In this document: piece by piece, positions 1-5,005 of the stretch
Layout of the letters: the number at the start of each line of letters is the position of its first letter
Numbering within the stretch: position 1 is the first letter of the stretch
Assembly (NCBI GenBank): GCA_903888815.1
Contig: CAISVC010000463.1
Coordinates: 1-5,158, forward strand
DNA from: an uncultured Fibrobacterota bacterium
Lineage (GTDB): Bacteria; Fibrobacterota; Chitinivibrionia; Chitinivibrionales; Chitinispirillaceae
DNA length: 5,158 nt
Reading direction: 5' to 3'
Notes under the pieces: model-generated
What the model was told of the DNA's origin: nothing
Seen by the model: the letters and a program-made list of their open reading frames with translations, nothing else
Database searches by the model: none
Position numbers and translations under genes: made by a program

Positions 1-90
1 ACCATTGTTGAGGAGAGTTTTCCCTGGCGCATTGACTTCCCACATGGTAGATTTGCTTTAATGCGGCCAGCCATAAGCGATGCAGCATAG
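1..90 (+). CDS. possible C-terminal fragment of an upstream gene, unrecognised
   Basis: Frame 1 is open from the window edge to a TAG at 88-90. It reads TIVEESFPWRIDFPHGRFAL, then a short tail ending SDAA. The composition is protein-like and the stop lies 56 bases before the next start, so it could be the end of a gene in the same operon. However, 29 open codons are expected by chance fairly often, I recognise no family, and the opposite strand is also open in places here. This is a weak call. Confidence 0.22.
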   Translation, partial: TIVEESFPWRIDFPHGRFALMRPAISDAA

Positions 91-146
91 TCAACCTTGA
101 TTCCCCTTCTTTTCGCGCCCGAACCGCCGCACAGTCGGGATGCACG

Positions 147-2201
147 ATGCCGAAAAATAATCGCATTACGTGGTGGACCATTCTCTTGACTTTTCTGCTG
201 ATGTGCATCACTGCAATCATCTGGTTGCACTATGACGGGGATATGATGATTTCACATCCCCTGATCGCGCGATATGCCGAACATAAAATCGATACGCTGC
301 TGCACGCCTCGTGCACCGTGGATAAAGTGTCCCTTTCACCCCTCGGCAAGCTTACCATGCACACCGTCATGATCCGGCGCGAGATGGCGCCGCGATGCAG
401 TGCAAGCGTCTGCTTCTCCCGTGTTGCCGTCTCCTTCCGGCTTTTCCCCGTGCTATGCAATTTCAGGGCACTACTACGTGCTGTCCGCAGCACGGAAAGC
501 GCCGCATGCCAGCCGTTGCTGGAGGATTTTCATCTATTAACAAGCGTACGGCTTATGGGCGGTGAAGCGCATCTGACCTGCAATGATACGCTAGCCGCGC
601 GCTTTGCCGGCGTCGATTGCCAGATGAGCGAATTCGATTCTGCCGGATTGCCGCACCGGTTGGATGTGCGCCTGCGGAAGGCAGCAACGGGTTTTGCCGC
701 GTTCGACAGCTTGATGACGTCACTGCGGCTTCCTCCGGGAACTGTTCCTGCCGGCGCTTTCGCAACGGGCAACGACGGAGATCCCCTATGTAAAGTCAGC
801 ATGCGCAATGTCAGATTCCGCCGGGAAATCGCTCCGGGATGCAGCGCCGGCGTCCTGTTCCCCCGCGCCTATGCTTCATGCCGGTTCCTCCCCATCATGA
901 TCAAAGCACGGACAATGCTGCAAAGTTTTTACCGTACTGCCGATGGCGGTTTCCGGTGCAATTGCAATACCGTATCCCGGTCTTTACAGCACTATCTTTG
1001 CCTTGTAACAAATGTACAGCTCCGGGGAGGAGACGTGCATCTGACCCGCAACGATACAATTGCCGTACAGTGCAGCGGCGTTGATTGCCGGATAGGCGGC
1101 TTCAATCCGGCCGGTCTGCCGCGCACTATGGATATTCGCACACGCACAGTGATTGCCGGGCATGTCGTGATCGACAACGCGACATCAATCGTTCATTTCC
1201 TGCCAGGTTTCATCCCTGAAAGACCTTCGGCAACAGGACCCGCGGACGCCTGCGGCGGCGGTTCCTGGGGTCTGCGCCTGAAGATGCGGGCCCCATTTGT
1301 AAAGATTGACAGCGTCGGTGTAATGGACAGCGTCATCGCGGTTGCCGAGCTCGGGGTCGTGGATGATCCAGGGATGTATCTGTCAGCTGTTCTATTCAAA
1401 GGAAATCATGGCCCGATCCGGGCGAAACTGCGGCTCACCGCTGAGAAATTGAGCGCCGTCCGGGAGTATCCGTTCAAAGGAATCTCGATCCTGGCCGATC
1501 TGCATGGGGATACGTTGGAGGTGAAAAAAGGCACGGGGTGTTTCAATAGTACGCAGATCGAGGTTGCAGGCCGGTATACTATCAGTTCAGGACATCTCGC
1601 GTATGGTAAAATCGATTTGCGCGGACTCGATCTTGGCATGTTTTACCAATCGTTTAAAAACAACCCGGGATACCTTGCCGGCACCACGGATATCATGATC
1701 AATCTCTATGCCGGCAGATTGCATCCTAACTCGCTGTGCGGAAATGCGGTCATCAAAGGCACGAATCTGTTTGCGCGGAATCTTCCAGTGCAGACAACAC
1801 CGGTATTGCGCCGGTTTTTTCCTGATTTTAAAGCGTTGACATTCTCGACTATTGACGGGGAGGCGAATTTCCGTGGCCGCAAAATCGAGATCCCGGGATT
1901 ATGGGCGCACGGCGATCCGCTCAGTTTCATAATTTCGGGCACAATGGATTTTGATGCGAATATGAAGCTTAAATTATACGGCTGGCTGCCGGCGCGATAC
2001 GTAAACACGCTGCCTTTGACTGTTCGTGAATCACTGGTACCGGAACTTTATGATAATTACTCTTTCCATTGTGCCATTACCGGCACATTCAAGAATCCCA
2101 CGGTAACGCTTGACCGGAGCCACTATGTACGGGCGATCAAAGGGGTTTTTACGCATTTTGTAAAGAGCATCGGTAAGTTATTCGACAGAAACACCCGCTG
2201 A
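147..2201 (+). CDS. AsmA-like membrane-anchored envelope protein with a duplicated Cys-rich N-terminal half
   Basis: The protein has 684 residues. Residues about 9-27 form one hydrophobic segment after a short basic N-terminus (MPKNNR), which fits an inner-membrane anchor with the rest in the periplasm. The C-terminal third, about residues 450-665, is rich in beta-strand patterns and has the features of AsmA/TamB-like repeats: a GYLAGTTDIMINLYAG stretch near 505-520, MDFDANMKLKLYGWLP near 600, and a closing FKNPTVTLD near 648. Such proteins act in outer-membrane biogenesis and are linked to lipid transport between the membranes; that role is family knowledge and is not shown here. Residues 68-208 and 216-364 are a diverged duplication: RREMAPRCSA pairs with RREIAPGCSA, GGEAHLTCNDT with GGDVHLTRNDT, and AGVDCQ with SGVDCR. 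This half is unusually rich in cysteine. The start at 147 has only a weak GGGA (137-140) upstream. Assignment to a precise AsmA subfamily is uncertain. Confidence 0.8.
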   Translation: MPKNNRITWWTILLTFLLMCITAIIWLHYDGDMMISHPLIARYAEHKIDTLLHASCTVDKVSLSPLGKLTMHTVMIRREMAPRCSASVCFSRVAVSFRLFPVLCNFRALLRAVRSTESAACQPLLEDFHLLTSVRLMGGEAHLTCNDTLAARFAGVDCQMSEFDSAGLPHRLDVRLRKAATGFAAFDSLMTSLRLPPGTVPAGAFATGNDGDPLCKVSMRNVRFRREIAPGCSAGVLFPRAYASCRFLPIMIKARTMLQSFYRTADGGFRCNCNTVSRSLQHYLCLVTNVQLRGGDVHLTRNDTIAVQCSGVDCRIGGFNPAGLPRTMDIRTRTVIAGHVVIDNATSIVHFLPGFIPERPSATGPADACGGGSWGLRLKMRAPFVKIDSVGVMDSVIAVAELGVVDDPGMYLSAVLFKGNHGPIRAKLRLTAEKLSAVREYPFKGISILADLHGDTLEVKKGTGCFNSTQIEVAGRYTISSGHLAYGKIDLRGLDLGMFYQSFKNNPGYLAGTTDIMINLYAGRLHPNSLCGNAVIKGTNLFARNLPVQTTPVLRRFFPDFKALTFSTIDGEANFRGRKIEIPGLWAHGDPLSFIISGTMDFDANMKLKLYGWLPARYVNTLPLTVRESLVPELYDNYSFHCAITGTFKNPTVTLDRSHYVRAIKGVFTHFVKSIGKLFDRNTR

Positions 2202-2351
2202 GTCGTCATCATAAAATTGACAATGTGTCTTGCATATCTAGGGACGGTTTAAATAAGTTAAATTGACATCCATGTCACGGAAAGCGCGCAGGAAGCGCGG
2301 ATAACCGCACCGGGAGTTGTTCATCACGATCTGCCCCCCCCCAAAAAGAAA
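2202..2351. other. intergenic stretch dense in short inverted repeats
   Basis: No convincing gene and no clear rho-independent terminator follow the AsmA-like gene. Several inverted repeats are visible: TGACAT-CC-ATGTCA (2264-2277), CGCGC-AGGAA-GCGCG (2285-2299) and the overlapping GCGG-ATAA-CCGC (2297-2308). A TAGGGACGGT core lies at 2239-2248. A run of nine C at 2334-2342 leads into the 121-bp repeat. A short minus-strand frame (2238-2366) crosses this stretch and is listed separately. Confidence 0.6.
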
Positions 2352-2366
2352 CGTACCATCACGCAT
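2238..2366 (-). CDS. possible 42-residue small ORF starting inside the repeat
   Basis: On the minus strand an ATG at 2366-2364 opens a 42-codon frame that ends in TAG at 2240-2238. It begins MRDGTFLFGGGQIVMNN. A GGGG lies about nine bases upstream of the ATG. The second repeat copy has the same ATG (4202-4200), and its frame begins MRDGTLFGGQVN. The two copies differ there by two 3-base indels, one F codon and one G codon, so the frame is kept. In copy 2 the frame then runs antisense through the ATPase gene and cannot be the same protein. I know no family for it. In-frame indels are mild evidence of coding; one of them lies in a C homopolymer and may be slippage. Confidence 0.2.
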   Translation of the reverse strand: MRDGTFLFGGGQIVMNNSRCGYPRFLRAFRDMDVNLTYLNRP

Positions 2367-2472
2367 GCGTGTTTTCCCCGGTTAAAACATGACCATTACC
2401 TTGGTCGGGAAATCTATTTTCCCTCTCCATGTCTCCGCACTACAATCCCCTCGACCCGCTCCCTGCCTGCCG
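2352..2472. repeat. 121-bp direct repeat, copy 1
   Basis: Bases 2352-2472 are identical, base for base, to 4188-4308, in the same orientation and 1836 bp apart. Weaker similarity continues to the left through AAAAAG and a C-run into CTG (copy 1 has nine C and an extra AAA; copy 2 has six C). On the right, identity stops at CTGCCG. The repeat holds, in order, the palindrome ACGCATGCGT (2361-2370), GTTTT/AAAAC (2371-2388), GACCA-TTACCT-TGGTC (2391-2406) and GGGAAA-TCTAT-TTTCCC (2407-2423). The last two inverted repeats abut without a gap. There is no transposase and there are no terminal inverted repeats, so its class is unknown. Confidence 0.95.
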
Positions 2473-2482
2473 GTTTGCAGGC
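2465..2482. other. hairpin across the right edge of repeat copy 1
   Basis: GCCTGC (2465-2470) and GCAGGC (2477-2482) form a perfect 6-bp stem with loop CGGTTT. The stem starts inside the repeat and ends outside it, so it is unique to copy 1. An AT-rich stretch ending in five T (2495-2499) follows, which is too far away for a standard terminator. Confidence 0.4.
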
Positions 2483-2827
2483 TTGATTATTCAATTTTTA
2501 TAGTACCAGCTTTTCTTGACGGCATGATAACCCAGGAGCAATACACCCGGTGGCTGGACCACCGGTCACGTAAGCAAAATCGTTTGCTTCCTTAGAGGCC
2601 TTTAGGCCGGACGCGCTCGATTTCGAGATCTGCTCGTGGCGCGTCAACGTATGCAAAAGCTGTTTCACCCCCGGGGAATTCATTTCCTTCTGCAGGCGGG
2701 TCGTCAACCGCTGCCGGCAAAGCAGGCCGTGACTGATATCCTATTTAGGGACGGTGGCAAATTATATAAATAGTGGCGGGGTTGCTTTAATTGCTTTGTC
2801 CGTTTATCACTTCCAATTCTCAATTCC

Positions 2828-2844
2828 ATCTCCCGGTGGGAGAT
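2828..2844. other. perfect 7-bp hairpin upstream of the ATPase
   Basis: ATCTCCC and GGGAGAT pair perfectly around a GGT loop. Only TTGATT follows, which is a poor U-tract, so it is not a good terminator. It lies about 165 bases before the ATPase start, upstream of the proposed promoter. Its function is unknown. Confidence 0.35.
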
Positions 2845-2970
2845 TTGATTAAAGTAGCCTTTGTTTGTACCAAACGGATGGAATTTATCCATAGCACATG
2901 CACAGGATTAACAGGAGCCATAGTTTTCAGTGGCGCCGCCACCGAATTTCTATAAAAATCGGCAGACATG

Positions 2971-2999
2971 TTGCGGAATTTGCTGAATAATGGTATATT
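2971..2999 (+). promoter_or_regulatory. sigma-70-like promoter of the ATPase gene
   Basis: TTGCGG (2971-2976) and TATATT (2994-2999) are separated by 17 bases, the optimal spacing. A transcript would begin about 3005-3007, only two to four bases before the ATG at 3009. There is no purine-rich Shine-Dalgarno sequence before that ATG (the preceding bases are TCAGCATC). Together these point to an essentially leaderless mRNA. Confidence 0.5.
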
Positions 3000-3008
3000 A
3001 TCAGCATC

Positions 3009-4166
3009 ATGATGCAATTCAAGAGGATTATTGATCTTGCCGGGCACGCGGCAAAGAAGTCGATTTTTTTGTTCGGGCCGCGCCAGACAGGCAAGACCTT
3101 TCTGCTGCGTCAAACGTTTCCTGATGCGCCGACGTATAATCTGCTGCTTGCCGATCAGTTTTCGCGATTGAGCGGACGTCCCTCGCTCATCCGCGAGGAA
3201 CTGCTGGCGAGGAAAGGTCCGATAACCGGGCCCGTCATCATAGACGAAATCCAGAAGCTGCCGCTGTTGCTCGACGAAGTGCACAATCTGATAGAGGCGC
3301 ACGGGTTCCGCTTTGTTCTTACCGGATCAAGCGCCCGCAAACTCAAGCACGGCGGAGCTAATCTGCTCGGAGGACGCGCCTGGACGAAGCGCCTTTTCCC
3401 GCTTGTCTCGTGCGAAATCCCCGGCTTCGATCTGGTGCGGGCAATCAATTACGGCACGCTGCCGGCGATTTACCAGTCGGAATCACCCGGCGAAGACCTC
3501 CTTGCGTATTGCGGCACGTATCTCAAGGAGGAGATCCAGGCCGAGAGCGCCGTGCGACGCATCGAAAATTTTTCCAGGTTTCTGCAGGTCGCCGCGCTGG
3601 TAAATGCGGAGCTGGTAAGTTTCGAATCGGTTTCCCGTGATACGGCAATCCCGGCGCGGACCATCCGCGATTATTTTTCCATTCTTGAAGACACGCTCAT
3701 CGGCGTCATGCTGCATCCGTTCGGGAGAATGGTGCATCGCAAGGCCGTGAGCGCCGCCAAGTTCTACTTTTTTGATGTCGGCGTCAGCAATCACCTTGCC
3801 GCACGGACGGCGATTACACCGAAGACAGAGCTTTTCGGGAAAACTTTCGAGCATTTCATTTTCACCGAACTGCGCGCATGGCTCGACTACACCGGCGACC
3901 GCAGGCCGCTCACCTTCTGGAGGGACTACGCCGGGCATGAGGTTGATTTTATCGTTGACGATGAAATCGCCATTGAAGTGAAATCAACCGGGCAGGCGGT
4001 GGAAAAGCACCTCAAGGGTTTGCGCATGTTTTCCGAGGACGTCCGGGTCAAACATAAAATCATCGTGTCGATGGATGCCGCCCCCCGGATGCTGGGTGAT
4101 GTTGAAGTGCTGCCGTGGAAAGAGTTCCTGACCCGGATGTGGGCGGGAGCGTACGCCGCCGCGTAG
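3009..4166 (+). CDS. AAA_14/DUF4143-family ATPase
   Basis: The protein has 385 residues, in the usual range for this family of stand-alone P-loop ATPases, which often occur as many paralogues and whose role is not settled. Walker A is GPRQTGKT (23-30). Walker B is VIIDEI with D79 and E80. A sensor-like TGSSARK lies at 105-111. The middle, about 180-240, carries a winged-helix-like region (VSRDTAIPARTIRDYFSILE). Near the C-terminus D313, E323 and K325 in HEVDF...IAIEVKST form the PD-(D/E)XK-like signature found in DUF4143 proteins, which could mean a nuclease fold. Two ATGs stand side by side (3009, 3012); starting later would lose the P-loop. The stop is about 20 bases before the second 121-bp repeat, so the gene is the main cargo between the two repeats. 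GC is near 60%, like the first gene and unlike mazEF. I predict an intact ATPase; its substrate and cellular role are unknown. Confidence 0.9.
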   Translation: MMQFKRIIDLAGHAAKKSIFLFGPRQTGKTFLLRQTFPDAPTYNLLLADQFSRLSGRPSLIREELLARKGPITGPVIIDEIQKLPLLLDEVHNLIEAHGFRFVLTGSSARKLKHGGANLLGGRAWTKRLFPLVSCEIPGFDLVRAINYGTLPAIYQSESPGEDLLAYCGTYLKEEIQAESAVRRIENFSRFLQVAALVNAELVSFESVSRDTAIPARTIRDYFSILEDTLIGVMLHPFGRMVHRKAVSAAKFYFFDVGVSNHLAARTAITPKTELFGKTFEHFIFTELRAWLDYTGDRRPLTFWRDYAGHEVDFIVDDEIAIEVKSTGQAVEKHLKGLRMFSEDVRVKHKIIVSMDAAPRMLGDVEVLPWKEFLTRMWAGAYAAA

Positions 4167-4187
4167 ATTGACCTGCCCCCCAAAAAG

Positions 4188-4308
4188 CGTACCATCACGC
4201 ATGCGTGTTTTCCCCGGTTAAAACATGACCATTACCTTGGTCGGGAAATCTATTTTCCCTCTCCATGTCTCCGCACTACAATCCCCTCGACCCGCTCCCT
4301 GCCTGCCG
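4188..4308. repeat. 121-bp direct repeat, copy 2
   Basis: This copy is identical to 2352-2472. The similarity reaches left to about 4172 (CTG, six C, AAAAAG), close to the ATPase stop at 4164-4166. The four internal inverted repeats fall at 4197-4206, 4207-4224, 4227-4242 and 4243-4259. The right edge is CTGCCG at 4303-4308; after it the sequence differs completely from that after copy 1. Confidence 0.95.
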
Positions 4309-4320
4309 TGATGATGGGTT

Positions 4321-4353
4321 GAGGCCGGGGGTGATGTCCCGGCCTCGGTTTTT
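4321..4353 (+). terminator. strong rho-independent terminator
   Basis: GAGGCCGGG (4321-4329) and CCCGGCCTC (4338-4346) form a perfect 9-bp GC-rich stem with loop GGTGATGT, followed by GG and five T (4349-4353). It works on the plus strand only; no T-run follows the stem on the other strand. It lies about 155 bases after the ATPase stop, beyond the repeat, so the repeat would be in the 3' UTR of the ATPase message. It also shields mazEF from read-through. Confidence 0.85.
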
Positions 4354-4370
4354 ATTTGCCTTTTTAAGCG

Positions 4371-4408
4371 TAATTATATATAATTATATATAGATGATCT
4401 TTTATAAT
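4371..4408 (+). promoter_or_regulatory. AT-rich palindrome and promoter of the mazEF operon
   Basis: TAATTATATA occurs twice in tandem (4371-4380, 4381-4390). Together with the following bases it forms a perfect 18-bp palindrome at 4375-4392, centred on AATT. A TATAAT -10 box lies at 4403-4408; the -35 region, about 4379-4385, falls inside the palindrome and has no good TTGACA. This layout fits autorepression by an AbrB-type antitoxin or toxin-antitoxin complex covering the -35. Operator use is inferred from how mazEF operons usually work. Confidence 0.5.
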
Positions 4409-4427
4409 AACATTAACCGGAGGAATT

Positions 4428-4685
4428 ATGATAACGGAGCAGTTTGATATCCAACTTGTTCAGATAGGTAGCTCAAGGGGTTTTAGAATACCGAAGAAAA
4501 TTATCGACAGAATTGGTTTAAAAGACCATGCAGTTGCTATCATCACCGACAATTCCATAACATTGAAACCATCTCTCAGCCCGCGCGAAGGCTGGCAAGC
4601 GGATTTTAAGCGATGCCATGATGAGGGTAATGATGCGCTTTTAATTCCCGATACCCTTGATGCTGACGAATGGGACAAACTATGA
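4428..4685 (+). CDS. mazE: MazE-type antitoxin (SpoVT/AbrB domain)
   Basis: The antitoxin has 85 residues. Residues about 8-50 form the swapped-hairpin AbrB DNA-binding fold: a GSSRGFRIPKKIIDRIGLKD core at 14-33 and the strand pair AVAIITDNSITLKP after it. The acidic tail (ending DTLDADEWDKL) is the part that in this family wraps the toxin. A clear Shine-Dalgarno GGAGGA (4419-4424) sits four bases before the ATG, which fixes the start. The stop overlaps the toxin start as ATGA, the usual translational coupling. GC is about 37-40%, well below the genes to its left, suggesting a separate origin. It is expected to neutralise the toxin and repress the shared promoter. Confidence 0.9.
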   Translation: MITEQFDIQLVQIGSSRGFRIPKKIIDRIGLKDHAVAIITDNSITLKPSLSPREGWQADFKRCHDEGNDALLIPDTLDADEWDKL

Positions 4686-5005
4686 TTATATGTCAATACG
4701 ATGCATGTATTGTTGATTTAAATCCTACCAAGGGTTCGGAAATGCACAAGGTGAGACCTTGTGTTGTTTTATCGCCCGATGAAGCAAACAAGTATTTGAA
4801 CACCGTTATCGTTGCTCCGGTCACTTCAAAAATTCACCGGTATAAATTCCGTGTTCAAATGCACTGTGGCAAGATTTCAGGAGAAATTGCTTTAGATCAT
4901 ATGCGCTCTATCGATAAGTCAAGAATAACAAAGATAGTTGCAAGGCTGGATTCGCAGACAATTTCAATTCTGAAATCGACCTTAAGAGAATTTTTAATTG
5001 ACTAA
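4682..5005 (+). CDS. mazF: MazF/PemK-type mRNA interferase toxin
   Basis: The preferred product has 107 residues, starting at the ATG at 4682 that overlaps the antitoxin stop. An in-frame ATG at 4670 would add four residues inside mazE. The 4682 start is favoured by the ATGA overlap, and it places the conserved catalytic residues at R25 (VRPCVVLS) and T48 (APVTS), the same numbers as in Bacillus subtilis MazF as I recall it. Family function is sequence-specific cleavage of single-stranded RNA when the antitoxin is lost. The usual DQ/EQ of the later conserved motif is DH here (ALDHMRSIDKSRI). The toxin appears full length. No Shine-Dalgarno of its own is visible, so translation probably depends on mazE. 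Its stop codon touches the broken dus gene on the other strand. Confidence 0.92.
   Translation: MIICQYDACIVDLNPTKGSEMHKVRPCVVLSPDEANKYLNTVIVAPVTSKIHRYKFRVQMHCGKISGEIALDHMRSIDKSRITKIVARLDSQTISILKSTLREFLID

Larger units (their letters stand above)
2473..3008. other. 536-base gene-poor stretch between repeat copy 1 and the ATPase gene
   Basis: I see no convincing gene on either strand. A short plus-strand frame from 2524 reads MITQEQYTRWLDHRSRKQNR and stops at a TAG 24 codons on; the minus strand has 60-70-codon frames that match no family I know. Structure is plentiful: CCGGTGG-CTGGA-CCACCGG (2547-2565), CTCGA-TT-TCGAG (2616-2627), a TAGGGACGGT core (2746-2755) enclosed by CTATTT/AAATAG (2741-2773), ATCTCCC-GGT-GGGAGAT (2828-2844) and GTTTG-TAC-CAAAC (2863-2875). 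It reads as degraded or non-coding accessory DNA, ending in the ATPase promoter. Confidence 0.5.

Noticed and set aside
1..146. Minus-strand frames such as one reading VDYAASLMAGRIKANLPCGK
   Set aside because: They are open and protein-like, but too short to separate from chance, and the plus strand is also open here. No family was recognised on either strand, so only the plus-strand fragment is listed, at low confidence.
2352..2472. CRISPR repeat
   Set aside because: There are only two copies, they are 121 bp long, they lie 1.8 kb apart with a gene between them, and there are no spacers or cas genes.
2465..2499. Rho-independent terminator after repeat copy 1
   Set aside because: The 6-bp stem is real, but the T-run begins about 13 bases after it and no plus-strand gene clearly ends just upstream.
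2389..2595. 68-codon plus-strand frame starting in repeat copy 1
   Set aside because: It crosses the repeat edge, so its first half is shared with copy 2 where the frame continues differently. It is rich in Pro and Leu, has no Shine-Dalgarno, and shows no family motif.
2885..2930. AGGATTAACAGGA tract resembling a short tandem repeat
   Set aside because: Only about one and a half units of ACAGGATTA are present, too few to call a repeat array.
2820..3302. 160-codon minus-strand frame
   Set aside because: Its larger part lies antisense to the ATPase P-loop and Walker B region, and the rest covers promoter and intergenic DNA. It has no recognisable motif and is a shadow frame.
3483..3938. 151-codon minus-strand frame
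   Set aside because: It lies fully inside the ATPase gene on the opposite strand. Long antisense frames are expected in a GC-rich gene, and the product resembles no family.
2352..4308. Insertion sequence or integron cassette
   Set aside because: The repeats are direct, have no terminal inverted repeats and no clear short target duplication, and no transposase or integrase gene is present. The internal hairpins lack the R-box layout of attC sites that I would look for.
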